Assembly (NCBI GenBank): GCA_900540385.1
Contig: UQFY01000031.1
Coordinates: 1 to 12,191, forward strand
Direction of reading: 5' to 3'
Source: an uncultured Mollicutes bacterium
GTDB taxonomy: Bacteria; Bacillota_I; Bacilli_A; RFN20; CAG-826
Length of the DNA: 12,191 bases
Both the position numbers and the translations under genes were made by a program. Positions 1 through 7,038 of this stretch are shown in pieces. A model generated the notes under the pieces. It saw only the letters and a list, made by a program, of their open reading frames with translations, was not told the DNA's origin and ran no database searches. Every line of letters begins with the position of its first letter. Position 1 is the stretch's first letter.

Positions 1-22
1 ACCGGCCTTATAGGCCAGATCG

Positions 23-52
23 AAAAACCGCGCCTTGAAGACGCGGATTTTT
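23..52. terminator. Bidirectional intrinsic terminator at the end of the GntR-ABC operon
   Basis: A hairpin at 28-46 (CCGCG and CGCGG arms, extended by inner CTT/AAG pairs) has an A-run at 23-27 on its left, which reads as TTTTT on the minus strand, and ATTTTT at 47-52 on the plus strand. On the minus strand the C/A mismatch becomes a T-G wobble, so the stem is more continuous there. It lies about 27 bp beyond the stop codon of the minus-strand permease gene and would end that operon. It may also stop a plus-strand transcript entering from outside the window. Confidence 0.8.
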
Positions 53-73
53 ATTATTACATACATGGGTCGA

Positions 74-1234
74 TTATTGTCGGACACAACAAGCAAGAAT
101 CGTTAATAAAACGATGGTTATAGTGACTCCTCCAAAGCCAATCCAATTTTTGGGATTAAAATGAAATCCGCCATTCGTTAAAACAATAGAGAAATAATAG
201 ATTGCACCCCAAAGGATAAAGAAGATAGGGGCGATAATGCCAAATCCAGAATATAAGGTTCCAATAAAGGAAGCTAAAAATAATCCAACTACGAAAGCAA
301 AAACGTGAGGATATAAAGAAACATAGAGATTGACTGGGGTCCCTTTTCCAGCATATTCACCTGATGGATCTTTCTTACCGAATAGCATGTACCATCCTAA
401 GAACAATCCAAGGGAAACAAAACACGAAGAGCAAACGATACGCGTGATAGTCTCTAGCTGAGTGATTGTGAATTGTTTTAGGATTAGCTGGGAAAACAAA
501 AATGTGACATACATAGGCTCAATGAATGAAAGGGATGGCATAGCAAGCATCAAGTTAGATAATGTATCGCTTCCGCTATTGATTGAGAAACACGCTATAA
601 GGACTAAGAAAGAAGAAACCGTTAATCCTAAAATGAACTGTCCAAAAATCAAATAGAAGACGGAATCAAGTATTCTTGTTCCCAAAGAAACGAAATAAGA
701 AGAAATAAAATAATTACAAGTGAAAGAGAAAAGTAACACTAGATAATATGGTAAGAAATAAACGTAATTGTAGAAGAACGGATCGTTTTTGAAATAATCG
801 CTTTGATCATTCAAGGAGACTTGCCTCACATAAATGAAAAGCACACCAATCCAATAAACGACGGATATAATAATCAAAGCAATCACTAAATTAAGCAAAA
901 GACGAAGTCTTCTAAGTTCTTTTTCCTTCAAAGGAACTTGGTAAAAGAAATCAGAACGAATATGACTTGTTTGATAAGAGAAAGTTCCAAAAGGAAGAAC
1001 GAAAGAAAGAATAATAACGGGGACCCCTATAGCAAATAGAGGCGGAAGAGCGTTGTAATAGTATAAATATGTTGCATTCAATGTTCCATCTGGGCCGTAG
1101 TTTTCAAAGACTTTAGGCAATAAATTAGAATTAAGAATCGTAAACCAGAAAATGACAGCCAGAAGAGCAAAGGAAATGATGTAAACAGGCAAGAGTTCTT
1201 TTACTTGCCACTTAATAAAAGCTTTCTTATTCAT
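74..1234 (-). CDS. ABC transporter membrane protein (ABC-2-like permease), 386 aa
   Basis: This is probably the membrane-spanning half of the exporter whose ATPase is encoded just upstream. The protein is strongly hydrophobic, with segments suited to about 8-10 membrane helices. These include one near residues 15-35, a cluster around 110-230 and a C-terminal group around 310-380. There is no cleavable signal peptide; it opens with a short basic stretch (MNKK). The start codon overlaps the end of the ATPase gene (shared bases ATGAATAA) and has a strong AAGGAG site six bases upstream, so the start is secure and translation is probably coupled. In family terms this arrangement resembles YtrA/YtrB/YtrC-D-type systems, which are often linked to cell-envelope stress or peptide export. 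The substrate cannot be read from the sequence, and the permease itself is poorly conserved. Confidence 0.8.
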   Translation of the reverse strand: MNKKAFIKWQVKELLPVYIISFALLAVIFWFTILNSNLLPKVFENYGPDGTLNATYLYYYNALPPLFAIGVPVIILSFVLPFGTFSYQTSHIRSDFFYQVPLKEKELRRLRLLLNLVIALIIISVVYWIGVLFIYVRQVSLNDQSDYFKNDPFFYNYVYFLPYYLVLLFSFTCNYFISSYFVSLGTRILDSVFYLIFGQFILGLTVSSFLVLIACFSINSGSDTLSNLMLAMPSLSFIEPMYVTFLFSQLILKQFTITQLETITRIVCSSCFVSLGLFLGWYMLFGKKDPSGEYAGKGTPVNLYVSLYPHVFAFVVGLFLASFIGTLYSGFGIIAPIFFILWGAIYYFSIVLTNGGFHFNPKNWIGFGGVTITIVLLTILACCVRQ

Positions 1235-2129
1235 GTAAAACTCCTTTCTTGGCTAACAATAATTCTAAAGAGATGATTTCGCTTGTTTCTAATGGGCATT
1301 GTTCCATGAGAGTAGGTGAGTATACCGTACGGATAATATTCTCGATTTTGGGAGTTTTTAAGAAAACGATGGTGGTGATGGAACCAACCTTTTTTAAAGA
1401 AACAACGATTAATCCGAGTCCTTCTAAAACCTCTTTTTTAATAGGTTCTTGAGTGATGAGCTGATACTTTACGAATTCCTTTCCCATATCATTCTTTTCT
1501 TCCTTTTCGGATAAAGAACCACGGTAGAGAACCATGATGGAGTCCGCTATTTTTTGAATAGAAGACATATTATGAGAAGAAAGAATAACTGTTTTTTTCT
1601 CATCCGCGGTTAGTTTGACGATTTCTTCTCCGATTAAATCCAAAACGAGGGGATCTAATCCATCAAAGGCTTCATCAAGGAGAATGTTTTTGCATTTCAT
1701 TGAAAAAGCGATTAAAAGAAACAATTGTCTTCTCATTCCTTTGGAGAAGGTAGAAATTTTTCGATCTTCTGGCAAAGAAATCTTTTGGAGCAGTTCTTTG
1801 AATTTGTCCATATCCATGTCATAGAAAATATGGTAGAAGTTAGCAGCCTCTTTAACCGTATAACGAGCAGGGGCATATGGTTCATCTGGCAAGAAAAAGA
1901 GATTGGATTTTGCTTCTTTCGTGGTGTTAACGCACCCATCGATAAGAATCTCTCCATCACCCTTTTCGATAATGCCTGCAATCAAACGGAAAAGAGTGGA
2001 TTTACCAGCTCCGTTTTCTCCCACCAATCCTGTGACACCTTCTTTAAAGGAAACAGTAAGATTCTTTACAGCGTGAACGGGCTTGCCTTTTTTGTCAAAA
2101 GTCTTATCTAAACCTACAATTTCAATCAT
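1227..2129 (-). CDS. ABC transporter ATP-binding protein, 300 aa
   Basis: Cytoplasmic ATPase that would drive the permease encoded next to it. Visible motifs: Walker A GENGAGKST (37-45), a Q-loop in which the usual Gln is Asp (LPDEP, 80-84), an ABC signature in the form FSKGMRRQ (128-135), Walker B ILLDE (149-153) followed by the D-loop GLD (157-159), and the H-loop His186 in SSHN. The signature form SKGM is typical of ABC-2 exporters of the BcrA/YtrB type. The last ~80 residues form a C-terminal extension beyond the nucleotide-binding domain. The start overlaps the end of the GntR gene by 8 bp (ATGATTGA) and has GGAGG six bases upstream. All catalytic residues appear intact. Substrate unknown. 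Confidence 0.93.
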   Translation of the reverse strand: MIEIVGLDKTFDKKGKPVHAVKNLTVSFKEGVTGLVGENGAGKSTLFRLIAGIIEKGDGEILIDGCVNTTKEAKSNLFFLPDEPYAPARYTVKEAANFYHIFYDMDMDKFKELLQKISLPEDRKISTFSKGMRRQLFLLIAFSMKCKNILLDEAFDGLDPLVLDLIGEEIVKLTADEKKTVILSSHNMSSIQKIADSIMVLYRGSLSEKEEKNDMGKEFVKYQLITQEPIKKEVLEGLGLIVVSLKKVGSITTIVFLKTPKIENIIRTVYSPTLMEQCPLETSEIISLELLLAKKGVLHE

Positions 2130-2469
2130 CTTTTTCCTCCAATTCAGATAACGCTTGGCGTATCTCCTCGGCTTTATAGCCTTCTTTCAGCAATGCGGAT
2201 ATTGTTGCTTTTAGCCTTTCTTCTTTGTTTAAAAGAACATCTCTTTTCAGGATGAAAAATCCTTTCTTTGGAATATTCTTCAAATAGCCATCTTTTACGA
2301 GGATTGTGAAAGCTTTTTCAACAGTATTCGGATTAATTTTCTCCTCGATTGCCACTTCACGCACTGAAGGCATTATCTCACCGGGCTTTAAAGCCCCTCT
2401 GTCTATTAAATCTTTATAAAAAGAAACAATCTCTTGATAAATAGGTTTAGTTCCATTGAAATCAATCAT
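2122..2469 (-). CDS. GntR-family (YtrA-type) transcriptional regulator, 115 aa
   Basis: Short winged-helix repressor of the YtrA subgroup: a GntR DNA-binding domain (PIYQEIV to GFFILKRD, roughly residues 9-78) followed by only a ~35-residue helical tail instead of a full effector domain. The recognition-helix region reads PSVREVAIEEKINPNTVEKAF. I chose the ATG at 2469 (MIDFNGTKPIY) over longer in-frame options because it has AAAGGA seven bases upstream and matches the usual N-terminus of the family. It is the first gene of the operon with the ABC ATPase and permease, the standard arrangement in which the regulator represses its own transporter operon. The 22-bp inverted repeat at 2530-2551 is a candidate operator. 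Confidence 0.9.
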   Translation of the reverse strand: MIDFNGTKPIYQEIVSFYKDLIDRGALKPGEIMPSVREVAIEEKINPNTVEKAFTILVKDGYLKNIPKKGFFILKRDVLLNKEERLKATISALLKEGYKAEEIRQALSELEEKDD

Positions 2470-2497
2470 AAAGTGTCCTTTAATCTGTCTTAATTGT

Positions 2498-2525
2498 ATT
2501 ATATCTAAATAAAACCAACAAGAAA
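2498..2525 (-). promoter_or_regulatory. Probable promoter of the GntR-ABC operon
   Basis: A perfect TATAAT (2498-2503 read on the minus strand) lies about 28 bp upstream of the GntR start codon. The -35 region, around 2520-2525, is weak (TTTCTT-like), which would suit a regulated promoter. Confidence 0.55.
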
Positions 2526-2529
2526 GGTT

Positions 2530-2551
2530 CAACTATATACCTATAAAGTTG
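2530..2551. promoter_or_regulatory. 22-bp inverted repeat, candidate GntR operator
   Basis: Arms CAACT-A-TATA and TATA-A-AGTTG flank a central CC. Nine of eleven position pairs are complementary; the exceptions are one A/A pair and the C/C centre. It sits just upstream of the GntR operon promoter and between the divergent GntR and malQ genes. Because the repressor is encoded by the adjacent gene, autoregulation is the simplest reading; an effect on malQ is also possible. Binding is inferred. Confidence 0.5.
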
Positions 2552-2582
2552 TAAAATTTCCATTGTCTCTTTGGAGATGCCT

Positions 2583-4085
2583 ATGAAACAAAACAACCCT
2601 TATTTTGGAATCTTATTACCGATCTTCTCTTTACCTTCTCCCCATGGAATTGGAACACTGGGGAAAAGTGCTTTTCACTTTATTGACTTTTTGAAGGAAA
2701 GCGGTGCAAAAGTGTGGCAGATGTTGCCACTCAATGTCACCAGTTATGGCGATTCTCCCTATCAATCTCCTTCAAGCAAAGGGCTTAACTATTATTTCAT
2801 TGATTTAGATACTCTTGTGGAAGAGGGTCTTCTTTTAAAGGAAGAAATCGATGATTCTTTGTTATATAACGACGAAAGACGTGTGAATTATCAAATGCTC
2901 TTTCATGAACGTTTGCCAATTCTAAAAAAAGCTTTTTCACGTTTTAACAAAAATGATCCTCTTTTTGCTGAATTCTTGGAGCAAAAAGAATATCACGATT
3001 TTGCTTTCTATATGCTTTTAAAAGAAATACATAACTATCAGCCTTTTTCCTCTTGGGAAGACGCAGATAAAAACTATTCCCCTGAGCGCGAAAAGGAATC
3101 CATATCAAAGCATTACGATCTCTATCTATTTTATATATGGACACAATTCGAATTCTTGAAACAATATAAAGCGTTAAAAAAATACGCGAACGAAAATGGC
3201 ATAAAAATCATGGGAGATATGCCTATTTATGTCGCCTATGATTCTGTGGAATCTTATAAGTATCCTGAATTATTCCTCTTCGATGAAGAACATAAACCTA
3301 CTTTTATAGCGGGTGTTCCGCCAGATGCATTCTCGGAACTTGGTCAGCTATGGGGCAATCCTATTTATAATTGGGAATACCAAAAGAAGACGGGATATCA
3401 GTGGTTTAATAAACGTATATCCGATAATCTCCAAATATTTGATATGCTTCGTATCGACCATTTTAGAGGTTTCAGTGCTTTTTATAAAATTCCTTTCGGA
3501 AGAGAAGACGCAAGAATCGGTGAATGGTGCGATGGACCTAAGTTTGATCTCTTTAAGGACAAAAAAGAACTTCCGATTATCGCAGAGAACCTTGGGGTAA
3601 TTGACCAAGGCGTAATCGATTTGTTAACGGAAACGGGATATCCTGGAATGGAAGTAGTTCTTTTTGCTATAAACAATGATTATTATCCCGATAGCAATAA
3701 ACCATGGAACGCCCCAAAACATTCTGTGACTTATGTAGGAACGCATGATAATGAAACGTTAATGGGATTTTTAAAGGAAGCGGATGAAGAGCATCTTACT
3801 TTATATAAGAAAGTAATTCATGATTGTGCAACCTATCTTCACGTCGATTATGAAGACGAAACGCTAGATAAATTAACAAATACCGTGAATCAAATTGCCC
3901 TTGCTTATCCTTCGGAAGGTTGCTTCATTAGTATGCAAGATCTCTTGCATTTAGATAACGAAGCCCGTATTAATCACCCATCTACACTTTCCGATAGGAA
4001 CTGGTCTTATCGTTTCGTGAAAGATGATTTCACGTTCGAAAATGCCAGAAAAATATCGGATATGATCCATTCAAGCGGACGCTAA
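2583..4085 (+). CDS. malQ: 4-alpha-glucanotransferase (amylomaltase, GH77), 500 aa
   Basis: Cytoplasmic enzyme that transfers 1,4-alpha-glucan segments between maltooligosaccharides, releasing glucose and making longer glucans for phosphorylase. The length is normal for bacterial MalQ (about 500). The three GH77 carboxylates are visible: nucleophile Asp292 in MLRIDHFRGF, general acid/base Glu335 in IAENLG, and the transition-state Asp389 in GTHDNET. Other family blocks include the N-terminal GILLPIFSLPSPHGIGTLG, the substrate-site SPYQSPS and the MGDMPIYVA block. An in-frame TTG at 2571 would add four residues, but ATG 2583 is preferred because GGAG at 2573-2576 is correctly spaced before it. 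No other maltose or glycogen gene is in the window, so its pathway partners must lie elsewhere. Confidence 0.96.
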   Translation: MKQNNPYFGILLPIFSLPSPHGIGTLGKSAFHFIDFLKESGAKVWQMLPLNVTSYGDSPYQSPSSKGLNYYFIDLDTLVEEGLLLKEEIDDSLLYNDERRVNYQMLFHERLPILKKAFSRFNKNDPLFAEFLEQKEYHDFAFYMLLKEIHNYQPFSSWEDADKNYSPEREKESISKHYDLYLFYIWTQFEFLKQYKALKKYANENGIKIMGDMPIYVAYDSVESYKYPELFLFDEEHKPTFIAGVPPDAFSELGQLWGNPIYNWEYQKKTGYQWFNKRISDNLQIFDMLRIDHFRGFSAFYKIPFGREDARIGEWCDGPKFDLFKDKKELPIIAENLGVIDQGVIDLLTETGYPGMEVVLFAINNDYYPDSNKPWNAPKHSVTYVGTHDNETLMGFLKEADEEHLTLYKKVIHDCATYLHVDYEDETLDKLTNTVNQIALAYPSEGCFISMQDLLHLDNEARINHPSTLSDRNWSYRFVKDDFTFENARKISDMIHSSGR

Positions 4086-4162
4086 AGATTTGAGCGTTGC
4101 AACAAACATTGCTCATTAGATTTAAATTAAAGAAAAAGAAATTACAAAATATTTTGCTGACT

Positions 4163-4180
4163 TCTATCGCGAAAGATAGA
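4163..4180. repeat. Inverted repeat TCTATC / GATAGA after malQ
   Basis: A perfect 6-bp arm pair separated by GCGAAA lies in the malQ-tetR gap. No T-run follows it, so it is not a convincing intrinsic terminator. It could be a weak RNA hairpin or a protein site upstream of the TetR gene; its role is not established. Confidence 0.35.
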
Positions 4181-4197
4181 GAAGGATGCGAATTATA

Positions 4198-4225
4198 TTG
4201 ACAACATGTCATTAACCTATAGAAT
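4198..4225 (+). promoter_or_regulatory. Probable tetR promoter with embedded inverted-repeat operator
   Basis: A consensus TTGACA (4198-4203) and TAGAAT (4220-4225) are separated by 16 bp. A perfect inverted repeat TGACA-aca-TGTCA (4199-4211) overlaps the -35 box. It is immediately upstream of a TetR-family gene, so autorepression is likely. If transcription starts about 7 bp after the -10, the untranslated leader is very short. Confidence 0.6.
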
Positions 4226-4242
4226 TCTCTAGGAGATTAAAA

Positions 4243-4872
4243 ATGAAGAAGTATTACACACGAGAAAAAGTACTTGAAATCCGCAAAGATATCATGAAAG
4301 CGGCAGAAAGCCTTTATAAAAAACATGGCTATGAATATGTCAATCTTTTACGCATTTCTACCCTGACTCATCTTTCTCGTCCGTCTATTTATAACTATTA
4401 TCATTCAAAGGAAGAAATCTTCTTAGATATTCTTTTAAGGGAATATAACTCCTTAGGAAATGATATTAAAAAAACTCTTGGGAAAAAGAAGGTAGACGGA
4501 GAAACGCTTGCAAACGAGTTGAGTGAAGTTATCTTAAAACATCTGTATCTTTTAAAGCTTATTTCCTCCTATGAGAATGCGATCGAAGAAAATTCATCTT
4601 CTGAGCATCTTAAAGAATATCGTGAAGAATGGGAAAAAGGCTATTACAGTGATTTTATGGAAGCCTTGACCGTTCAATTTCCTGAGGCAAGTAGGCAAGA
4701 GAAAGATGACATCATTAATCTCTTTACGACAGCTCTCTATGGAATATATCCAATGATTTGCCCATCGGAAGAAAGAATTGCCTCGATGAAGGAAAGAGGA
4801 AGCTTCAAAGAAATGGATCGTCATAAATTCGTAAGCAAGGCAATTAAACTTCTATTGAGTAATATTGATTGA
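4243..4872 (+). CDS. TetR/AcrR-family transcriptional regulator, 209 aa
   Basis: One-component DNA-binding regulator with the usual two-part TetR architecture and normal length. The N-terminal helix-turn-helix covers roughly residues 10-60. The region NLLRISTLTHLSRPSIYNYYHSKEEIF has the classic TetR pattern in which the recognition helix ends in YNYYxSKEEIF. The remainder (about 65-209) is an all-helical ligand-binding and dimerisation domain with no recognisable ligand signature. The start at ATG 4243 is supported by AGGAG at 4231-4235. The gene is monocistronic: a terminator follows 18 bp after the TGA stop, and an inverted repeat overlaps its promoter, suggesting it represses itself. Neighbouring genes give no strong hint of its other targets or effector. 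Confidence 0.92.
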   Translation: MKKYYTREKVLEIRKDIMKAAESLYKKHGYEYVNLLRISTLTHLSRPSIYNYYHSKEEIFLDILLREYNSLGNDIKKTLGKKKVDGETLANELSEVILKHLYLLKLISSYENAIEENSSSEHLKEYREEWEKGYYSDFMEALTVQFPEASRQEKDDIINLFTTALYGIYPMICPSEERIASMKERGSFKEMDRHKFVSKAIKLLLSNID

Positions 4873-4889
4873 CGAAACTAAATTAAAAT

Positions 4890-4916
4890 GCATCTGAGTA
4901 AATCAGGTGCTTTTTT
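4890..4916 (+). terminator. Intrinsic terminator after tetR
   Basis: Stem GCATCTGA / TCAGGTGC (eight pairs, one T-G wobble), loop GTAAA, followed by TTTTTT. Confidence 0.9.
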
Positions 4917-4941
4917 CTTACAAATAAAAAATATTAAAATG

Positions 4942-5022
4942 ACTATAGTAAACAATGTAATAAAAAATATATTACTATATCAAATAATGGAAAAATGATA
5001 TTACAAAGTCTATAGTATAAAT
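4942..5022 (+). promoter_or_regulatory. AT-rich upstream region of the Fic-like gene with repeated CTATAGTA
   Basis: CTATAGTA occurs at 4943-4950 (within the palindrome ACTATAGT) and again at 5010-5017, 67 bp apart. TATAAA at 5016-5021 directly abuts the ATG at 5023, and no Shine-Dalgarno sequence is present. This could be a promoter for a nearly leaderless mRNA, or a decayed upstream region; a proper -35 is not clear. Confidence 0.3.
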
Positions 5023-6132
5023 ATGGTCAGCAAATTAACCAATCAAATTGAAGAAGGACTTGAAAAGAGAAAACAGCTCGAAAATCCATTAGGGATCACT
5101 TATCGTGATTTTCGTTTTTCGTACTCCTTAGATTATTTAGGCAAGGTTTTTAATCTATTGAGTGAACTATGCTCATTACAAAATTCTTTCGATGAAATGG
5201 ATTCTTTTGCTAAAAATTGCTTTCTTAGAGAGAATGCAATTGATGAATTAGAATTAATTTTTAGAGAGCATTTCATTCCACTAAAAAGAGAAAGCGTATT
5301 TGCTTCTTGGATTTATGAAAAAGAAGATTCCAATGCTTATTTCATTGAAGCATACAAACAATTGCTCGAAGGAAAAAGAAAAGCGCCTAGAAATGTTCAG
5401 GAACTGAACCGCGTTTATGAAGAAGTGGTCTTTAAAAGAAATGTGGCTTTTCATCGGAAAAACATCAAGCGTTTCCATCTTTTTCGAACCGACGCACTTT
5501 CTCTTAATGAAACTACAAATTTTCTTCCTGACTACCTAGGATCATCTTCTGAGGCCGAAATCATTCAAGAAATAAGCTTCACTTTGCAACTATTAGATTC
5601 TTCTTTTGACGTTTTTACGAAAATGAGTTTGGTGTTCTTTTTCTTTCTTTATTCCATGCCTTACTACAATGAAAATTTCTTTCTATGTAAGTACGTTCTT
5701 TCGACCTATTTATTCGAAAAAAACTATTCTTTATTGGCGTTAACGCTTGGCCAACTCATCGAAAGAAACAAGCAGGAGTTAGAAACGAGGCTTTCTAAAA
5801 TCTTAAAAGAAGGACATGGAGATCTTTCCGATTTTGTTTCTTTTTGTGCTGATTTTTTCCACGATGGAATTTCTTCTTTGTCTTTTGAATTAGCAAAAAA
5901 GAAATATGCATGTTTAAAAAATAGTCAACCTAAAGAAAAAAATGACGAAAAACTAAAATATTGTCTTTCGCTTGGAAGTATTTTCACTTCCTATGGTTTA
6001 AACATTTTCGAAATTGAAGAAGAAACAAAAATATCCATCCCTACAATTAACCGTTATTTGAAAAAAATGAGGGAAGGGGGGTGTCTTAACCAAAAGAGAA
6101 TTGGGAAACGAGAATTTTTCTCTTTAAAATAA
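5023..6132 (+). CDS. Degenerate Fic-fold protein with C-terminal winged helix, 369 aa
   Basis: The middle of the protein follows the Fic-domain layout. FRTD is followed by NFLPDYL, then helices, and then the stretch where active Fic proteins have HPFxDGNGRxxR. Here residues 212-223 read MPYYNENFFLCK, so the catalytic His, the acidic residue, both glycines and the first Arg are replaced; only the Pro and one Asn remain. An upstream S-W-I-Y-E (Ser95 to Glu99) resembles the Fic inhibitory (S/T)xxxE(G/N) helix, with Lys after Glu. The last ~50 residues (FEIEEETKISIPTINRYL, then KRIGKREFFSLK) look like the winged helix found at the end of many bacterial Fic proteins. AMPylation activity is therefore unlikely; a DNA-binding or scaffolding role is inference. 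ATG 5023 has no ribosome-binding site. The frame is open throughout, which argues for use rather than simple decay. ylmH starts 5 bp downstream. Confidence 0.6.
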   Translation: MVSKLTNQIEEGLEKRKQLENPLGITYRDFRFSYSLDYLGKVFNLLSELCSLQNSFDEMDSFAKNCFLRENAIDELELIFREHFIPLKRESVFASWIYEKEDSNAYFIEAYKQLLEGKRKAPRNVQELNRVYEEVVFKRNVAFHRKNIKRFHLFRTDALSLNETTNFLPDYLGSSSEAEIIQEISFTLQLLDSSFDVFTKMSLVFFFFLYSMPYYNENFFLCKYVLSTYLFEKNYSLLALTLGQLIERNKQELETRLSKILKEGHGDLSDFVSFCADFFHDGISSLSFELAKKKYACLKNSQPKEKNDEKLKYCLSLGSIFTSYGLNIFEIEEETKISIPTINRYLKKMREGGCLNQKRIGKREFFSLK

Positions 6133-6137
6133 GATTT

Positions 6138-6940
6138 ATGGATAATAAGGATATTCTAAGAGGGAAACTTCATGATTGGATAAATAAGGCAGAAAAATAC
6201 TCCATGCCCGTTTTTTCGAAATTCTTAAATCAAACTGAGATTTCTTTATTAAAGAGATTATTTTGGAAGACAGACTCATCACCGAAAAAGATAAAATCGG
6301 TGATCTTTATTATTTCTTTTTCGGTGGACAAGATGAAAACGATGCTGCTTGCCTCTTTCTCTTGCCGGATTTCTTTTCGTTGGATGGTTTTAAAAATAGT
6401 TTGAATAACGAGACTTCGACTATCGCTTGTTTACATATTTATCCAAAAAACGAGAAATATGCTGAAGAGCTGACTCATCGTGACGTGCTTGGTTCTCTAA
6501 TGAGCTTAGGATTTGAGAGAAATGAATTTGGAGACATCCTCATTCAAGGCCATGATGTCTATCTTTTTCTCTTGGATACGAACGCCTCTGTTATTTCTGA
6601 TGAACTAAAAAAGATTAGGAACACCTATGTTAAAATTGAAAAGATTCCTCCATCGTCTTGTCCGATTCATCGAGAATTTGAAAAAAGAGAAATACGCATC
6701 CCTTCTTTACGAATCGATGCCATCTTAGGGGAAGTCTTTTATCTCTCTAGATCAGTTACAGAAGAACTTTTGTCCGGGAAAAACGTTTTTCTTTCCGGTG
6801 AAACGATTACAGAAAAAGACTTTAAAGTAAAAGAGAATAGCCGAATTTCTGTTCGTGGATATGGGAAGTTTGTTTTCCTAGGAGTAGTGGGGGAAAGCAA
6901 AAAAGGAAAGCTTATCGCTTCAGTTAAAATCTATAAATAA
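6138..6940 (+). pseudogene. ylmH: YlmH-like S4-domain RNA-binding protein, one-base frameshift
   Basis: Two overlapping reading frames together make one YlmH homologue of about 267 residues, close to the usual size of ~257. Frame one starts at ATG 6138 and gives an N-terminus ending SKFLNQTEISLLKRLF, matching the family's FLDPxE region. It then leaves the family match, running to a stop at 6404. The rest (about 6263-6940) carries the central HRDVLGSLMSLGFERNEFGD block, the most recognisable YlmH segment, and a C-terminal S4 domain (from RIPSLRIDAIL, with SGKNVFLSGETI). One extra T in TTTT at 6261-6264 would restore LKRLFLEDRLI without a break. In Bacillus subtilis YlmH binds the 50S subunit and can act in ribosome-associated quality control. 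Either the gene is broken, the assembly lost one base, or slippage occurs. The downstream frame could start only at a poor TTG (6263). Confidence 0.8.
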
Positions 6941-6961
6941 AAAGCCCTTTTATACAAAGGG
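6941..6961 (-). terminator. Hairpin with T-run on the minus strand, just after ylmH
   Basis: Perfect stem CCCTTT / AAAGGG (6945-6950 with 6956-6961), loop TATAC. Read on the minus strand it is followed by CTTTTTATTT. On the plus strand no T-run follows, so it would end ylmH transcripts poorly. Confidence 0.55.
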
Positions 6962-6972
6962 ATGAATGTAAT

Positions 6973-7038
6973 AAAAAAGGTGTCAAATTGTCGAAAGAGG
7001 GGAACTTTTCGCCAATTTAATGGCAGACAATTTGGCAC
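6973..7038 (-). ncRNA. Compact three-way-junction element with minus-strand T-run
   Basis: A 13-bp outer stem, GTGTCAAATTGTC (6980-6992) with GACAATTTGGCAC (7026-7038), has a single T/G wobble. It encloses two directly adjacent hairpins: GAAAG / CTTTTC (6993-7010) and GCCA-atttaa-TGGC (7011-7024). Read on the minus strand the structure is followed by TTTTTT (6978-6973), like the 3' end of an intrinsically terminated RNA. It matches no RNA family I can name. It may be a terminator, the end of a small minus-strand RNA, or a palindromic mobile-element remnant. Confidence 0.45.

Noticed and set aside
4..16. Palindrome GGCCTTATAGGCC at the left edge
   Set aside because: It has no T-run and its context lies outside the window; nothing further can be supported.
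462..656. Small plus-strand frames inside the permease and other genes
   Set aside because: They lie opposite well-supported genes, lack ribosome-binding sites and have no recognisable protein features.
4091..4115. TGAGC / GCTCA hairpin after malQ as a terminator
   Set aside because: The stem is only about five pairs, the loop is long and no T-run follows.
6138..6404. A separate 88-residue gene in the first ylmH frame
   Set aside because: Only its first ~42 residues match YlmH; after the frameshift the sequence is a shadow of the true frame.
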